Below are positions 1 through 8,954 of a stretch of DNA of 64,000 nt, in pieces. This DNA comes from Pseudomonas sp. MWU13-2105. Its GTDB lineage: Bacteria; Pseudomonadota; Gammaproteobacteria; Pseudomonadales; Pseudomonadaceae. The stretch is from assembly GCF_023242315.1 (NCBI RefSeq), contig NZ_JALLIY010000004.1:124001-188000 (forward strand), written 5' to 3'. Position 1 is the first letter of the stretch; every line of letters starts with the position of its first letter. Both the position numbers and the translations under genes were made by a program. Under the pieces are notes generated by a model, which ran no database searches, had not been told where the DNA came from, and saw only the letters and a program-made list of their open reading frames with translations.

Positions 1-1
1 C

Positions 2-1297
2 GTGCTGCCCCTGGTGGAAGCCGTGGCCCGGCGTTCGGCCTACCTGGTGCTGCTCACGGAAAACCCTGGTGCCCTGCGCCGCTTGCTGACCTTGTGTGCC
101 GCCAGCCCGTGGATTGCCGAACAGATCACCCGCTTCCCGATGCTGCTCGACGAGTTGCTCAACGAAGGCCGGTTGTTCAAGCCGCCGCTGGCGCCGGAGT
201 TGGCCGCTGAACTGCGTGAGCGCCTGACGCGGATTCCGGAAGATGACCTCGAACAGCAGATGGAGGCCCTGCGGCACTTCAAGTTGGCGCATCGCCTGCG
301 GGTCGCGGCCTCGGAAATTTCCGGCAGCTTGCCGTTGATGAAGGTCAGCGATTACCTCACCTGGCTCGCCGAGGCGATTCTCGAGCAGGTGCTGGCCCTG
401 GCCTGGCGCCAGACCGTTGCCCGCCACGGCTCGCCGCGCCGGGTCGACGGCAGTTTGTGCGATCCGGGCTTTATTATTGTCGGCTACGGCAAGGTCGGCG
501 GCATCGAGCTGGGCCATGGCTCTGACCTGGACCTGGTGTTTATCCACGACGGCGATCCGAATGCCGAGACCGACGGCGCCAAGCCCATCGATACCGCGCA
601 GTTCTTCACCCGCCTGGGCCAGCGGATCATTCACCTGCTGACCACCCAGACCAACTCCGGCCAGCTCTATGAAGTGGACATGCGCTTGCGCCCATCCGGG
701 GCATCGGGCCTTTTGGTCAGCTCCCTGGGTGCCTTCGAGCGTTACCAGCAGAACGAAGCCTGGACCTGGGAGCATCAGGCGCTGATCCGCGCCCGGGTGC
801 TGGTGGGTTGCAAGGAAGTCGGCACGGCATTCGAGAAGGTGCGGGCGGCGGTGCTGGGGCGCGAGCGGGATTTGCCGACCTTGCGTCAGGAAGTCAGCGA
901 GATGCGCGCCAAGATGCGCGACAACCTGGGGAGCAAGGCCACCGCGGCGGGCACGGCGGCCAATGCCTTCGAGGCCACGGCGCCCTTCGATATCAAGCAG
1001 GATGCCGGTGGTATCGTCGATATTGAATTTATGGTGCAATACGCGACATTGGCTTGGTCGAAAGCACACCCGGCGTTACTCCGCTATACCGATAATATCC
1101 GCATTCTCGAAGGGCTGGAGCAGGCCGGGCTGATTCCCGCCACGGATGCCAACCTGCTGCGCGAGGCCTACAAGGCCTATCGTTCCGCCGCCCACCGCCA
1201 GGCGTTGCAGAAAGAGGCGGGGGTGATCGCTGGCGATCAGTTCGCGGTCGAACGCCGCGACGTCATGCGGATATGGACCGAGCTGGGGCTAAGCTGA
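2..1297 (+). CDS. glnE: Bifunctional glutamine synthetase adenylyltransferase/deadenylase, 3' part
   Basis: This is the C-terminal 431 residues of GlnE; the full protein is about 980 residues, so the 5' end lies left of the window. GlnE adenylylates and deadenylylates glutamine synthetase in response to PII. The fragment contains the second nucleotidyltransferase domain: a GYGKVGG loop followed by the metal-binding SDLDLVF motif (about residues 160-178), and further on the conserved AGGIVDIEFMVQY segment typical of the family. The reading frame is open from the first base, so the gene is truncated only by the window edge. A strong hairpin follows the stop codon, which separates it from the LPS core operon. 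Identification rests on motif recognition and on its position next to waaF, as in other pseudomonads. Confidence 0.95.
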   Translation: MLPLVEAVARRSAYLVLLTENPGALRRLLTLCAASPWIAEQITRFPMLLDELLNEGRLFKPPLAPELAAELRERLTRIPEDDLEQQMEALRHFKLAHRLRVAASEISGSLPLMKVSDYLTWLAEAILEQVLALAWRQTVARHGSPRRVDGSLCDPGFIIVGYGKVGGIELGHGSDLDLVFIHDGDPNAETDGAKPIDTAQFFTRLGQRIIHLLTTQTNSGQLYEVDMRLRPSGASGLLVSSLGAFERYQQNEAWTWEHQALIRARVLVGCKEVGTAFEKVRAAVLGRERDLPTLRQEVSEMRAKMRDNLGSKATAAGTAANAFEATAPFDIKQDAGGIVDIEFMVQYATLAWSKAHPALLRYTDNIRILEGLEQAGLIPATDANLLREAYKAYRSAAHRQALQKEAGVIAGDQFAVERRDVMRIWTELGLS

Positions 1298-1311
1298 TTG
1301 ATCTTTTAGAG

Positions 1312-1335
1312 GCGGGGAGGCATAAGCCTCCCCGC
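1312..1335 (+). terminator. Hairpin after glnE
   Basis: A perfect 9-bp inverted repeat (GCGGGGAGG, 6-base loop, CCTCCCCGC) lies 14 bp after the glnE stop and 17 bp before the waaF start. The T-run is poor, so it is a likely but not certain intrinsic terminator; it could also be an attenuating hairpin in the waaF leader. Confidence 0.55.
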
Positions 1336-1352
1336 ATCGTTTGTGGAAGCCT

Positions 1353-2387
1353 ATGAATATTCTGATCGTTGGGCCCAGCTGGGTCGGTGACATGGTGATG
1401 GCTCAGACACTCTTCCAGTGCCTGAAGCAGCGTCATCCGCAGTGCGAGATCGATGTGCTGGCGCCGGAATGGAGTCGCCCGATCCTCGAGCGCATGCCCG
1501 AGGTCCGGGCTGCCTTGAGCTTTCCGCTCGGCCACGGCGCCCTGGAACTGGCCACGCGGCGGCGTATCGGCAAGTCGCTGGCCGGCCAGTACGACCAGGC
1601 GATCCTGCTGCCCAACTCGCTGAAATCGGCGCTGGTGCCGTTTTTTGCCAGCGTGCCGAAGCGTACCGGCTGGCGCGGCGAGTTTCGCTACGGCGTGCTC
1701 AACGATGTGCGTAAGCTGGACAAGGAACGTTATCCGTTGATGATCGAGCGTTTCATGGCCCTGGCCTATGAACCGGGTGAGAGCCTGCCGACACCGTATC
1801 CGCGCCCGAGCCTGCGGATCGACCCGGCCAGCCGCGATGCCGCGCTGGCCAAGTTCGAATTGAGCCTGGACCGTCCGGTACTGGCGCTGTGCCCGGGAGC
1901 CGAGTTCGGCGAGTCCAAGCGCTGGCCGTCCGAGCATTACGCGAAAGTCGCCGAGGCGCGGATTCGCGAGGGTTGGCAGGTCTGGCTGTTCGGCTCGAAG
2001 AACGATCATGCGGTCGGTGAAGACATTCGTCAGCGCCTGATTCCCGGACTGCGGGAAGAGGCGGTAAACCTCAGTGGCGGGACGTCCCTGGCCGAGGCCA
2101 TCGACCTGATGTCCTGTGCCGATGCAGTGGTCTCCAACGACTCGGGGCTGATGCACGTCGCCGCCGCATTGAACCGACCACTGGTGGCGGTCTACGGCTC
2201 GACGTCGCCGGGTTTCACCCCGCCGTTGGCGGACCGGGTGGAAATCGTCCGCCTGGGCCTGGAGTGCAGTCCCTGCTTCGACCGGACCTGCCGCTTCGGC
2301 CATTACAACTGCCTGCGTCAGCTCGAGCCGACCCCGGTGAACGAAGCCTTGCAACGGTTGCACGGCACTGCGGTCGAGGTTCACTAA
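1353..2387 (+). CDS. waaF: Lipopolysaccharide heptosyltransferase II
   Basis: A glycosyltransferase family 9 enzyme of 344 residues that adds the second heptose to the LPS inner core from ADP-heptose on the cytoplasmic face. It opens with MNILIVGPSWVGDMVM, the typical N-terminus. It has the nucleotide-sugar region LCPGAEFGESKRWP near residue 180 and the SNDSGLMHVAAAL motif near residue 260 that is diagnostic of heptosyltransferases. The ATG at 1353 has a GGAAG upstream and gives the family's usual length. It is first in a tightly packed run waaF-waaC-waaG-waaP; the waaC start abuts its stop codon. In P. aeruginosa, as I recall, ilvE lies between glnE and waaF; here it does not. Confidence 0.95.
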   Translation: MNILIVGPSWVGDMVMAQTLFQCLKQRHPQCEIDVLAPEWSRPILERMPEVRAALSFPLGHGALELATRRRIGKSLAGQYDQAILLPNSLKSALVPFFASVPKRTGWRGEFRYGVLNDVRKLDKERYPLMIERFMALAYEPGESLPTPYPRPSLRIDPASRDAALAKFELSLDRPVLALCPGAEFGESKRWPSEHYAKVAEARIREGWQVWLFGSKNDHAVGEDIRQRLIPGLREEAVNLSGGTSLAEAIDLMSCADAVVSNDSGLMHVAAALNRPLVAVYGSTSPGFTPPLADRVEIVRLGLECSPCFDRTCRFGHYNCLRQLEPTPVNEALQRLHGTAVEVH

Positions 2388-3449
2388 TTGCGCGTATTGC
2401 TGGTCAAGACCTCCTCCCTGGGCGATGTGATTCACGCTTTGCCGGCACTCACCGATGCTGCTCGGGCGATTCCCGGTATCCGATTCGACTGGGTGGTCGA
2501 GGAAGGCTTCGCTGAACTGCCGAGCTGGCACCCGGCGGTGGACAAGGTGATTCCGGTGGCAATCCGCCGCTGGCGCAAGAATATCTGGCAGACGATCAAG
2601 AGTGGTGAGTGGCGGCGGTTCAAGGAGAGCTTGCGCGCCCAGCCTTACGATCTGGTGATCGATGCCCAGGGCCTGGTGAAAAGCGCTTTGCTGACCCGCT
2701 ATGCCAAGGCCCCGGTGGCCGGCCCGGACAAACAGTCGGCCCGCGAACCCCTGGCCAGCCGTTTTTATTCGCGGCGCCTGGCGGTGGCGCGGAATCAACA
2801 TGCGGTTGATCGCATGCGCCAGTTGTTCGCCTTGGCGCTGGGCTATGACCTGCCCAGGGGCATGGGCGACTATGGCCTGGATGTCGACAAACTGGTCGAG
2901 TTGCCGCGCAAGGCGCCTTTCGTGCTGTTCCTGCATGGCACCACCTGGGACACCAAGCATTGGCCGGAAGCCTACTGGCGCGAGTTGGCCGTGCGCCTGG
3001 GGCAATTGGGCGTGCCGGTGAAGCTGCCCTGGGGCAATGCCGAGGAAAAGGCCCGGGCCGAGCGGATTGCGCGCAATTTGAAACATGTCCTGGTGCTGCC
3101 CAAGCTGAACCTGGCCGGGGTCGCCAGGGTACTGGCCGATGCCACGGCCTGCGTGGCGGTGGATACCGGCCTCGGCCATCTGGCCGCCGCGCTGGATGTG
3201 CCGACGCTGTCGCTGTTCGGGCCGACCAGCTCGATCCTGACCGGTGCCTATGGTCGGTCGCAGATCCATCTGGCGAGCAATTTTCCCTGCGCACCTTGTC
3301 TTCAAAAGAAATGCACCTACGTTCCGACAGCGGAGGACCTGCAGCGCTTCGATCTGAAACGCGAGTTGCCTCTGTGCTTCACACGCTTGAATCCCGAACG
3401 TGTGGCAAGCCGATTGAGCGCGCTGTTAATGGCTGAGGAGCGGCACTGA
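2388..3449 (+). CDS. waaC: Lipopolysaccharide heptosyltransferase I
   Basis: A family 9 glycosyltransferase of 353 residues that transfers the first heptose onto Kdo2-lipid A. The N-terminus RVLLVKTSSLGDVIHALPAL and the late motif VDTGLGHLAAAL (about residue 260) are characteristic of WaaC. The start is a TTG directly after the waaF stop, with GAGGT at 2376-2380 as the ribosome binding site. No ATG nearby would keep the conserved N-terminus, so the TTG start is well supported and suggests translational coupling to waaF. The stop codon overlaps the next start (TGATG). Confidence 0.95.
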   Translation: MRVLLVKTSSLGDVIHALPALTDAARAIPGIRFDWVVEEGFAELPSWHPAVDKVIPVAIRRWRKNIWQTIKSGEWRRFKESLRAQPYDLVIDAQGLVKSALLTRYAKAPVAGPDKQSAREPLASRFYSRRLAVARNQHAVDRMRQLFALALGYDLPRGMGDYGLDVDKLVELPRKAPFVLFLHGTTWDTKHWPEAYWRELAVRLGQLGVPVKLPWGNAEEKARAERIARNLKHVLVLPKLNLAGVARVLADATACVAVDTGLGHLAAALDVPTLSLFGPTSSILTGAYGRSQIHLASNFPCAPCLQKKCTYVPTAEDLQRFDLKRELPLCFTRLNPERVASRLSALLMAEERH

Positions 3450-4573
3450 TGCAATTGGCTTTTGTTCTGTACAAGTACTTTCCGTTTGGCGGATTGCAGC
3501 GTGACTTCATGCGCATTGCCCTGGAATGCCAGCGGCGTGGGCATCAGATCCGCGTCTACAGCCTGTTCTGGGAGGGCGATATCCCGCCTGGCTTTGAAGT
3601 GGTGATGGTGCCGGTCAATGCGTTGTTCAATCATCGGCGTTACGCCAGGTTCAGCGCCTGGGTCAAGGATGACCTGGCCAAGCGCCCGGTGGCGCGGCTG
3701 ATCGGTTTCAACAAGATGCCCGATCTGGATGTCTACTATGCCGCCGACGGTTGCTATGAAGACAAGGCGCAGAACCAGCGGCATTCGTTGTACCGTTTCT
3801 GGGGCCGCTACCGGCATTTCGCCGAGTATGAGCGGGCGGTGTTCACCAGGGACGCGAAGACTGAAATCCTGATGATCTCCGAAGTCCAGCAGCCGCTGTT
3901 CATGAAACATTACGATACCCCGCCGGAGCGCTTCCATCTGTTGCCACCGGGGATTGCCCTGGATCGTCGGGCGCCGGCGAATGCCGCCGAGATCCGCGCC
4001 GAGTTTCGCCGTGAGTTCAAGCTGGCGGACGATGAGCTGCTGCTGGTGCAGATCGGTTCCGGCTTCAAGACCAAGGGCCTCGATCGCAGTCTCAAGGCCC
4101 TGGCCGCGTTGCCAGCGGCGTTGAAGGAGCGCAGCCGGCTGTTTGTCATCGGCCAGGACGACCCCAAGGCCTTCCAGATGCAGAGTGCGTCCCTGGGCTT
4201 GGGCGAGCAGGTGCGGTTTCTCATGGGGCGCAGCGATATCCCGCGTTTCCTGTTGGGCGCCGATCTGCTGATTCACCCGGCCTACAACGAAAATACCGGC
4301 ACGGTGCTGCTTGAGGCCCTGGTGGCCGGTTTGCCAGTGCTGGTGAGCGCGGTCTGCGGTTATGCCCGTTACATTGCCGAGGCCGACTGCGGCCTGGTGC
4401 TGGACGAGCCTTTCGAGCAGTCCCAGCTCAATCAATACCTGGAGCGGATGTTGTCCGACCAGGCCGCGCGCCAGGCGTGGAGCCAGCATGGCCTGGTCTA
4501 TGCCGACACGGCCGACCTGTACAGCATGCCGCAGTACGCGGCGGATGTGATCCTGGGGGAGCTACCGCAATGA
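3449..4573 (+). CDS. waaG: LPS core glucosyltransferase I, GT4 family
   Basis: A GT-B, family 4 glycosyltransferase of 374 residues that adds the first hexose of the outer core to heptose II. It begins MQLAFVLYKYFPFGGLQRDFMRIA, matching WaaG/RfaG. The C-terminal nucleotide-sugar domain contains HPAYNENTGTVLLEALVAGLPVL near residues 277-299, the conserved E-x7-E region. It overlaps waaC by one base and waaP by four bases (ATGA), so the four genes are almost certainly one transcript with coupled translation. Confidence 0.95.
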   Translation: MQLAFVLYKYFPFGGLQRDFMRIALECQRRGHQIRVYSLFWEGDIPPGFEVVMVPVNALFNHRRYARFSAWVKDDLAKRPVARLIGFNKMPDLDVYYAADGCYEDKAQNQRHSLYRFWGRYRHFAEYERAVFTRDAKTEILMISEVQQPLFMKHYDTPPERFHLLPPGIALDRRAPANAAEIRAEFRREFKLADDELLLVQIGSGFKTKGLDRSLKALAALPAALKERSRLFVIGQDDPKAFQMQSASLGLGEQVRFLMGRSDIPRFLLGADLLIHPAYNENTGTVLLEALVAGLPVLVSAVCGYARYIAEADCGLVLDEPFEQSQLNQYLERMLSDQAARQAWSQHGLVYADTADLYSMPQYAADVILGELPQ

Positions 4574-5376
4574 AGTTGATCCTGGCCGAACCGTTCAAGC
4601 GCTTGTGGGCCGGACGCGATGCGTTCGCCGAGGTCGAGCGCCTGGAAGGTGTGGTTTACCGTGAGTTGGAGGCGCGACGTACCCTGCGTACGGAAGTCGC
4701 CGGTCGTGGTTATTTCGTCAAGATCCACCGTGGCATCGGCTGGCGCGAGATCTTCAAGAACCTGTTGACTGCCAAGCTGCCGGTCCTCGGCGCAGGCCAG
4801 GAGTGGCGGGCGATCCAGCGCCTGCAGGAAGTCGCGGTGCCGACCATGACCGCCGTGGCCTATGGCGAGCGTGGCCGCAACCCGGCGGACCAGCATTCGT
4901 TTATCGTCACCGAAGAACTGGCGCCGACCATCAGTCTCGAAGACTTCAGCATGGACTGGCCCAAGCAGCCACCGGCGCCGCGGCTCAAGCGCGCGCTGAT
5001 CGCCGAGGTGGCGCGCATGACCGGCATGATGCACCGCGCCGGGGTCAACCATCGCGATTGCTATATCTGCCACTTCCTGCTGCATACCGACAAACCGGTG
5101 ACGGCCGAGGACCTCAAGCTCTCGGTCATCGACCTGCACCGTGCCCAGACCCGCGCGGCCATCCCTGCGCGCTGGCGTAACAAGGATCTGGCGGCACTTT
5201 ATTTCTCGGTGCTGGATATCGGCCTGACCCGGCGCGACCGGTTGCGCTTCCTGAAGGGCTATTTCCGCCAGCCGTTGCGCCAGATCCTGCGCGATGAAGC
5301 GCGGCTGCTGGCCTTGCTGGAGCGCAAGGCGGAAAAACTTTACCGGCGCAAACTGCGCTACGGCGGCGCGCTCTGA
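4570..5376 (+). CDS. waaP: LPS core heptose I kinase
   Basis: A 268-residue kinase that phosphorylates heptose I of the inner core, a modification important for outer-membrane integrity in Pseudomonas. The ATG at 4570 (MKLILAEPFKRLWAGRDAF) overlaps the waaG stop as ATGA. An open frame extends further upstream inside waaG but does not match the family. Visible kinase features are FVKIHRG (ATP-lysine region), HRDCYICHF (catalytic loop, about residues 161-169) and VIDLHRAQ (metal-binding Asp). The stop overlaps a short downstream ATG (see the 17-codon ORF at 5376). Confidence 0.95.
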   Translation: MKLILAEPFKRLWAGRDAFAEVERLEGVVYRELEARRTLRTEVAGRGYFVKIHRGIGWREIFKNLLTAKLPVLGAGQEWRAIQRLQEVAVPTMTAVAYGERGRNPADQHSFIVTEELAPTISLEDFSMDWPKQPPAPRLKRALIAEVARMTGMMHRAGVNHRDCYICHFLLHTDKPVTAEDLKLSVIDLHRAQTRAAIPARWRNKDLAALYFSVLDIGLTRRDRLRFLKGYFRQPLRQILRDEARLLALLERKAEKLYRRKLRYGGAL

Positions 5377-5429
5377 TGTCGTTGCGCTTGTGTCGGTTGG
5401 CGAAGGAAGTGGTTGATGCGTTTATCTGA
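5376..5429 (+). other. 17-codon ORF overlapping waaP stop, possible deletion remnant
   Basis: An ATG overlaps the waaP stop codon (TGATG) and opens a 17-codon ORF, MSLRLCRLAKEVVDAFI, which runs over the start of the next kinase gene. In other pseudomonads, as I remember them, one or two further InaA-type kinase genes sit at this exact place with the same TGATG junction. The small ORF may therefore be what is left after deletion of those genes, or it may be a meaningless overlap. I see no homology proof either way. Confidence 0.25.
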
Positions 5430-6870
5430 ATTGAAAAGCGCCGGACGGGCTCCGGCATTGCCCCTGGACCTTGAGCTGGCGGACGCCGCCGGCAGTGCGC
5501 AGTTGCAGTTGCTGAGCCTGTTGCGGGTGCTGCCCGGTCAGCGTTATGTCGGTGCCGGGGTCTGGCGTGGGCGTACGGTGCTGGCCAAATTGCTGGTGGG
5601 CGGCAAGGCGGCACGGCACTTCCAGCGGGAATTGCGCGGCGTGCGGCTGTTGGCCGAGCAGGGCCTGGGCACGCCGCTGTTGTTGGTCGACGGCCTGAAA
5701 GAAGGCGAGGGCGGCTGGTTGTTGTTCGAGTTTCTCGAGGGCGCCGAGAGCCTGGGGGAGGCCTGGAGCAAGGTCGAGTCGCTGCCGTTGTTGGCCGATG
5801 AGCAGCAACAGGTGCTGGCCGAGGCGCTGGGCGTCATTGCGCAGATGCACGGCAAGGGCCTGTGGCAGGAAGACCTGCACCTGGACAATCTGCTGCGCCA
5901 TGACGGCAAGCTGTATCTGATCGACGGTGCCGGGATTCAGGTCGAGCAGGCAGGCCAGCCGTTGTCACGGCAGAAAGTGCTGGAAAACCTCGGGGTGTTC
6001 TTTGCCCAGTTGCCCAAGGCGATCGAACCCTTTATCGAAGAACTGCTGGTGCATTACCTGCTCGGCAATGGCGAGCATGCGTTACCGCTGGAGGCCTTGC
6101 TCAAGCAAGTGGACAAGGTCCGTGGCTGGCGCCTGAAGGATTTTATGCGCAAGGTCGCCCGCGAATGCTCATTGTTCAGTGTCCGTCGTGGGGCGTTTGG
6201 CCTGCGGGTGATTCGTCGCGAAGAAGAAGCGGCGTTGGCGCCGGTGTTGGAGCAAGCCGATGCACTGCTTGCCCAGGGCCCGCTGTACAAGAACGGTGGT
6301 ACGGCCACGGTGGGGCGGGTCGATGTCGGCGGCCGTCCGCTGGTGCTCAAGCGCTACAACATCAAGGGCTTCAGTCACTGGCTCAAGCGTTTCTGGCGCC
6401 CGAGCCGGGCCTGGCATTCCTGGCGTGAAGGCAATCGCCTGGCGTTCCTCGGGATCGCTACGCCGAAGCCGCTCGCCGTGCTGGAGCGGCGGTTTTTCTG
6501 GTTGCGCAGTCGCGCCTATCTGCTCACCGAGCATCTGGCCGGGCCGGATGTGATTGAACGCTTTGCGCCGTACGTGGAATCGGGCGAAGTGCCGCCGGCC
6601 GAGCTCGAGGCACTGGAACAGCTGTTTGCCGAGTTGATCCGCGAGCGGATCAGCCACGGTGATTTCAAGGGGCACAACCTGTTCTGGCAGGACGGCCGTT
6701 GGACCCTGATCGACCTGGATTCGATGCGCCAGCATATTTCGCTGCGCAGCTTCGCCAAGGCCTATGCCCGTGATCGGGCGCGCTTCATGCGCAATTGGCC
6801 AGCGAACAGTGCCTTGTATCAGTTGGTCGATCAGCGCTTGCCTCGTGCGGCCGAGCTCCGCCAGGGCTGA
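5416..6870 (+). CDS. Two-domain InaA-family LPS kinase-like protein
   Basis: A 484-residue protein with two protein-kinase-like lobes, matching the large InaA/Kdo-kinase-family protein that follows waaP in Pseudomonas (PA5006-like by memory). The N-terminal half has WQEDLHLDNLL and LYLIDGAGI, a catalytic loop and metal site. The C-terminal half has ISHGDFKGHNLFWQ and WTLIDLDSMRQH. The ATG at 5416 is preferred over the adjacent TTG because AAGGA lies 7 bp upstream and MRLSELKSAGR is the family N-terminus. It probably acts on the LPS core or a related sugar in the cytoplasm; the substrate is not known from sequence. It ends the waa run, and a promoter-like gap follows. Confidence 0.85.
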   Translation: MRLSELKSAGRAPALPLDLELADAAGSAQLQLLSLLRVLPGQRYVGAGVWRGRTVLAKLLVGGKAARHFQRELRGVRLLAEQGLGTPLLLVDGLKEGEGGWLLFEFLEGAESLGEAWSKVESLPLLADEQQQVLAEALGVIAQMHGKGLWQEDLHLDNLLRHDGKLYLIDGAGIQVEQAGQPLSRQKVLENLGVFFAQLPKAIEPFIEELLVHYLLGNGEHALPLEALLKQVDKVRGWRLKDFMRKVARECSLFSVRRGAFGLRVIRREEEAALAPVLEQADALLAQGPLYKNGGTATVGRVDVGGRPLVLKRYNIKGFSHWLKRFWRPSRAWHSWREGNRLAFLGIATPKPLAVLERRFFWLRSRAYLLTEHLAGPDVIERFAPYVESGEVPPAELEALEQLFAELIRERISHGDFKGHNLFWQDGRWTLIDLDSMRQHISLRSFAKAYARDRARFMRNWPANSALYQLVDQRLPRAAELRQG

Positions 6871-6948
6871 TGAGTCGGCGGCAGGACAAAGCGGGCAGAT
6901 GAAACCAGGTGATCATCTGCCCTGTGTCAGCTGCGCATTGATAATCCT

Positions 6949-6957
6949 TGCTATAAT
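6949..6957 (+). promoter_or_regulatory. Extended -10 promoter element before the carbamoyltransferase gene
   Basis: TGC followed by a perfect TATAAT, with a GC-rich discriminator (CCCGCCC). This is an extended -10 sigma-70-type element about 95 bp upstream of the GTG start at 7051. No good -35 is visible at 17 bp spacing. It implies separate transcription of the outer-core gene block. Confidence 0.5.
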
Positions 6958-7050
6958 CCCGCCCTTTAGTTGTTTGCCGCCCCTTTGGTGGGAACAGATT
7001 TTTTCGGGCGCCTTGTCGCCTGCATGTAGACTTTGAGAGGCTAGACCCCT

Positions 7051-8808
7051 GTGGCATTGACGATTCTCGGCCTGTCCGGCGCCCTTAGTCATGATCCCTC
7101 CGCAGCGCTGTATATCGACGGCAAGCTGATTGCGGCGGCCGAAGAAGAACGCTTCGTACGCGACAAGCATGCAAAGAACCGCATGCCCTATGAGTCGGCG
7201 AAGTTCTGTCTGGAACAGGCCGGTATCAAGCCGTCCGACGTTGATGTGGTAGCGATACCGTTCGCCCCCATCAGCCTGTTCGGCAAGGCCCGCTGGCACT
7301 ACGCCAAGCGTTACTGGTACGCCCCGGATCGCGCCCTTGACGCGATCCTGATGGGTAACCGCCGCTACAAGCGCTATCGCAACAAGATCGTCTGGTGCCT
7401 GGAGCAACTGGGCTTCGATCCGAAGAAAGTCAAGATCGAGCCGGTCGAGCACCATCTGGCCCACGCCTCCAGCGCCTACCACTGTTCCGGTTTCAAAGAG
7501 AAAACCGCGATCCTCGGTATCGACGGCAAGGGCGAGTACGCCACGACCTTCTTCGGCTACGGCGAAAACGGCAAGATCCACAAGATCAAGGAGTTCTTCG
7601 ATCCGGACTCCCTGGGTGGCCTGTACGGCGCGATCACCGAGTTCCTCGGTTTTGAAATGCTCGACGGCGAGTTCAAGGTGATGGGCATGGCCCCTTACGG
7701 CGATGCCAGCAAGTATGACTTCTCGCGCCTGGCCTCGTTCGAAAACGGCGAGCTGGTGATCAACACCGACTACGCTAACGTCGTTGGTCTGCGCCGCTAC
7801 AAGGAAAAGGGCAAGGGCTTCTACTTCTCGCCGAAGCTGATCGAATGGCTGGGTCCCAAGCGCGAAGGCGATATTGCCGACGAGCCCTACATCCATTATG
7901 CCGCGAGCATGCAGGCGCTGTTCGAGAAGATCTCGCTGCAGATGATCGACTACTACCTGGGCGATATTCTCAAGGACACCGGCAAGCTGGCCTTTGCCGG
8001 CGGTTGTGCGCTGAACGTCAAGCTGAACCAGAAGATCATTGCCCGTGACGACGTCAAGGAACTGTTCGTGCAACCGGCTTCCGGCGATGCCGGTACGGCG
8101 GTGGGCGCGGCAGCCTATGTGTCCCATGCTCGCGGTGTGCCGGTGGAGAAGATGGAGCATGTCTATCTCGGCCCGTCCTACAGCAACGAAGACGTGATCG
8201 CCGCTTGCGCGCGTCACGAGAACGCGCCGAAGTGGCGCAAGCTCGAGAACATGCCGGAGCAGATCGCCAGGATCATGGTCGACGGTAACCCGGTGGCCTG
8301 GTTCCAGGGCCGCATGGAGTTCGGTCCACGGGCCCTGGGCGGGCGTTCGATCATCGGTTGCCCGAGCATCGCCGGCGTGGCGGATCGGATCAACCACCAG
8401 ATCAAGTTCCGCGAGCGCTGGAGGCCTTTCTGCCCGTCGATGCTCGACACCGTTGCGCCGCAGATGATCAAGATCGATCACCCGGCGCCGTTCATGACCT
8501 TCACCTTCGAAGTGGCTGAAGAGTGGAAGGCCCGCGTGCCGGAAGTCGTGCATGAGGACGGCACTTCGCGGGCCCAGGTGCTCAAGCGCGAATACAATCC
8601 ACGCTACTACGACATGATGAAGGCGCTGGAGGTGTTGACCGGCAATGGCGTATCGCTGAACACCTCGCTGAACCGTCGCGGCGAACCGATGATCTGTTCG
8701 CCCACCGATGCGTTGAACATGTTCTTCGGTTCGGACCTGCAGTACCTGATCATGGAAGACATTCTGGTGGTCAAGGATGGCGCCAATGGTTATGACGCGC
8801 TGGGTTGA
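7051..8808 (+). CDS. Carbamoyltransferase, NodU/CmcH family (LPS core, WapO-like)
   Basis: A 585-residue NodU/CmcH-family O-carbamoyltransferase. These enzymes use carbamoyl phosphate and ATP to carbamoylate a hydroxyl group. In P. aeruginosa the orthologue in this position carbamoylates heptose II of the LPS core. Visible motifs are the N-terminal GLSGALSHDPSAAL, the metal-binding EHHLAHASSAY near residue 134, GIDGKGEY, and the C-terminal RMEFGPRALGGRSI and NRRGEPMICSP segments of the YrdC-like part. The start is GTG, with GAGAGG upstream. It stands in its own transcription unit between the waa run and the glycosyltransferases. Confidence 0.9.
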   Translation: MALTILGLSGALSHDPSAALYIDGKLIAAAEEERFVRDKHAKNRMPYESAKFCLEQAGIKPSDVDVVAIPFAPISLFGKARWHYAKRYWYAPDRALDAILMGNRRYKRYRNKIVWCLEQLGFDPKKVKIEPVEHHLAHASSAYHCSGFKEKTAILGIDGKGEYATTFFGYGENGKIHKIKEFFDPDSLGGLYGAITEFLGFEMLDGEFKVMGMAPYGDASKYDFSRLASFENGELVINTDYANVVGLRRYKEKGKGFYFSPKLIEWLGPKREGDIADEPYIHYAASMQALFEKISLQMIDYYLGDILKDTGKLAFAGGCALNVKLNQKIIARDDVKELFVQPASGDAGTAVGAAAYVSHARGVPVEKMEHVYLGPSYSNEDVIAACARHENAPKWRKLENMPEQIARIMVDGNPVAWFQGRMEFGPRALGGRSIIGCPSIAGVADRINHQIKFRERWRPFCPSMLDTVAPQMIKIDHPAPFMTFTFEVAEEWKARVPEVVHEDGTSRAQVLKREYNPRYYDMMKALEVLTGNGVSLNTSLNRRGEPMICSPTDALNMFFGSDLQYLIMEDILVVKDGANGYDALG

Positions 8809-8823
8809 TATCTCCTGCTTTGG

Positions 8824-8893
8824 GCGGCTGCTGGGTGCTCAGCCGCTTGCACAGTAGGCTCGAGCAGAGCTGCCGGCCCAGTGAGGCCGGCAG
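8824..8893 (+). terminator. Two hairpins after the carbamoyltransferase gene
   Basis: The first hairpin is GCGGCTG/CAGCCGC (8824-8830 with 8840-8846). The second is a perfect 9-bp pair, CTGCCGGCC/GGCCGGCAG, with a 6-base loop (8870-8893). Neither has a clear T-tract, so termination is plausible but not shown. Confidence 0.4.
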
Positions 8894-8954
8894 GTTGCCG
8901 TTGTTGATCCACTTCCCGGGCCGCTGAGCCACTACCATCGCAGCATGGAGAATT

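Noticed and set aside
1263..3305. 680-codon open frame on the minus strand opposite waaF and waaC
   Set aside because: It lies antisense to two clear heptosyltransferase genes. Its Gln/Arg/His-rich translation is the usual shadow of GC-rich coding DNA and has no motif.
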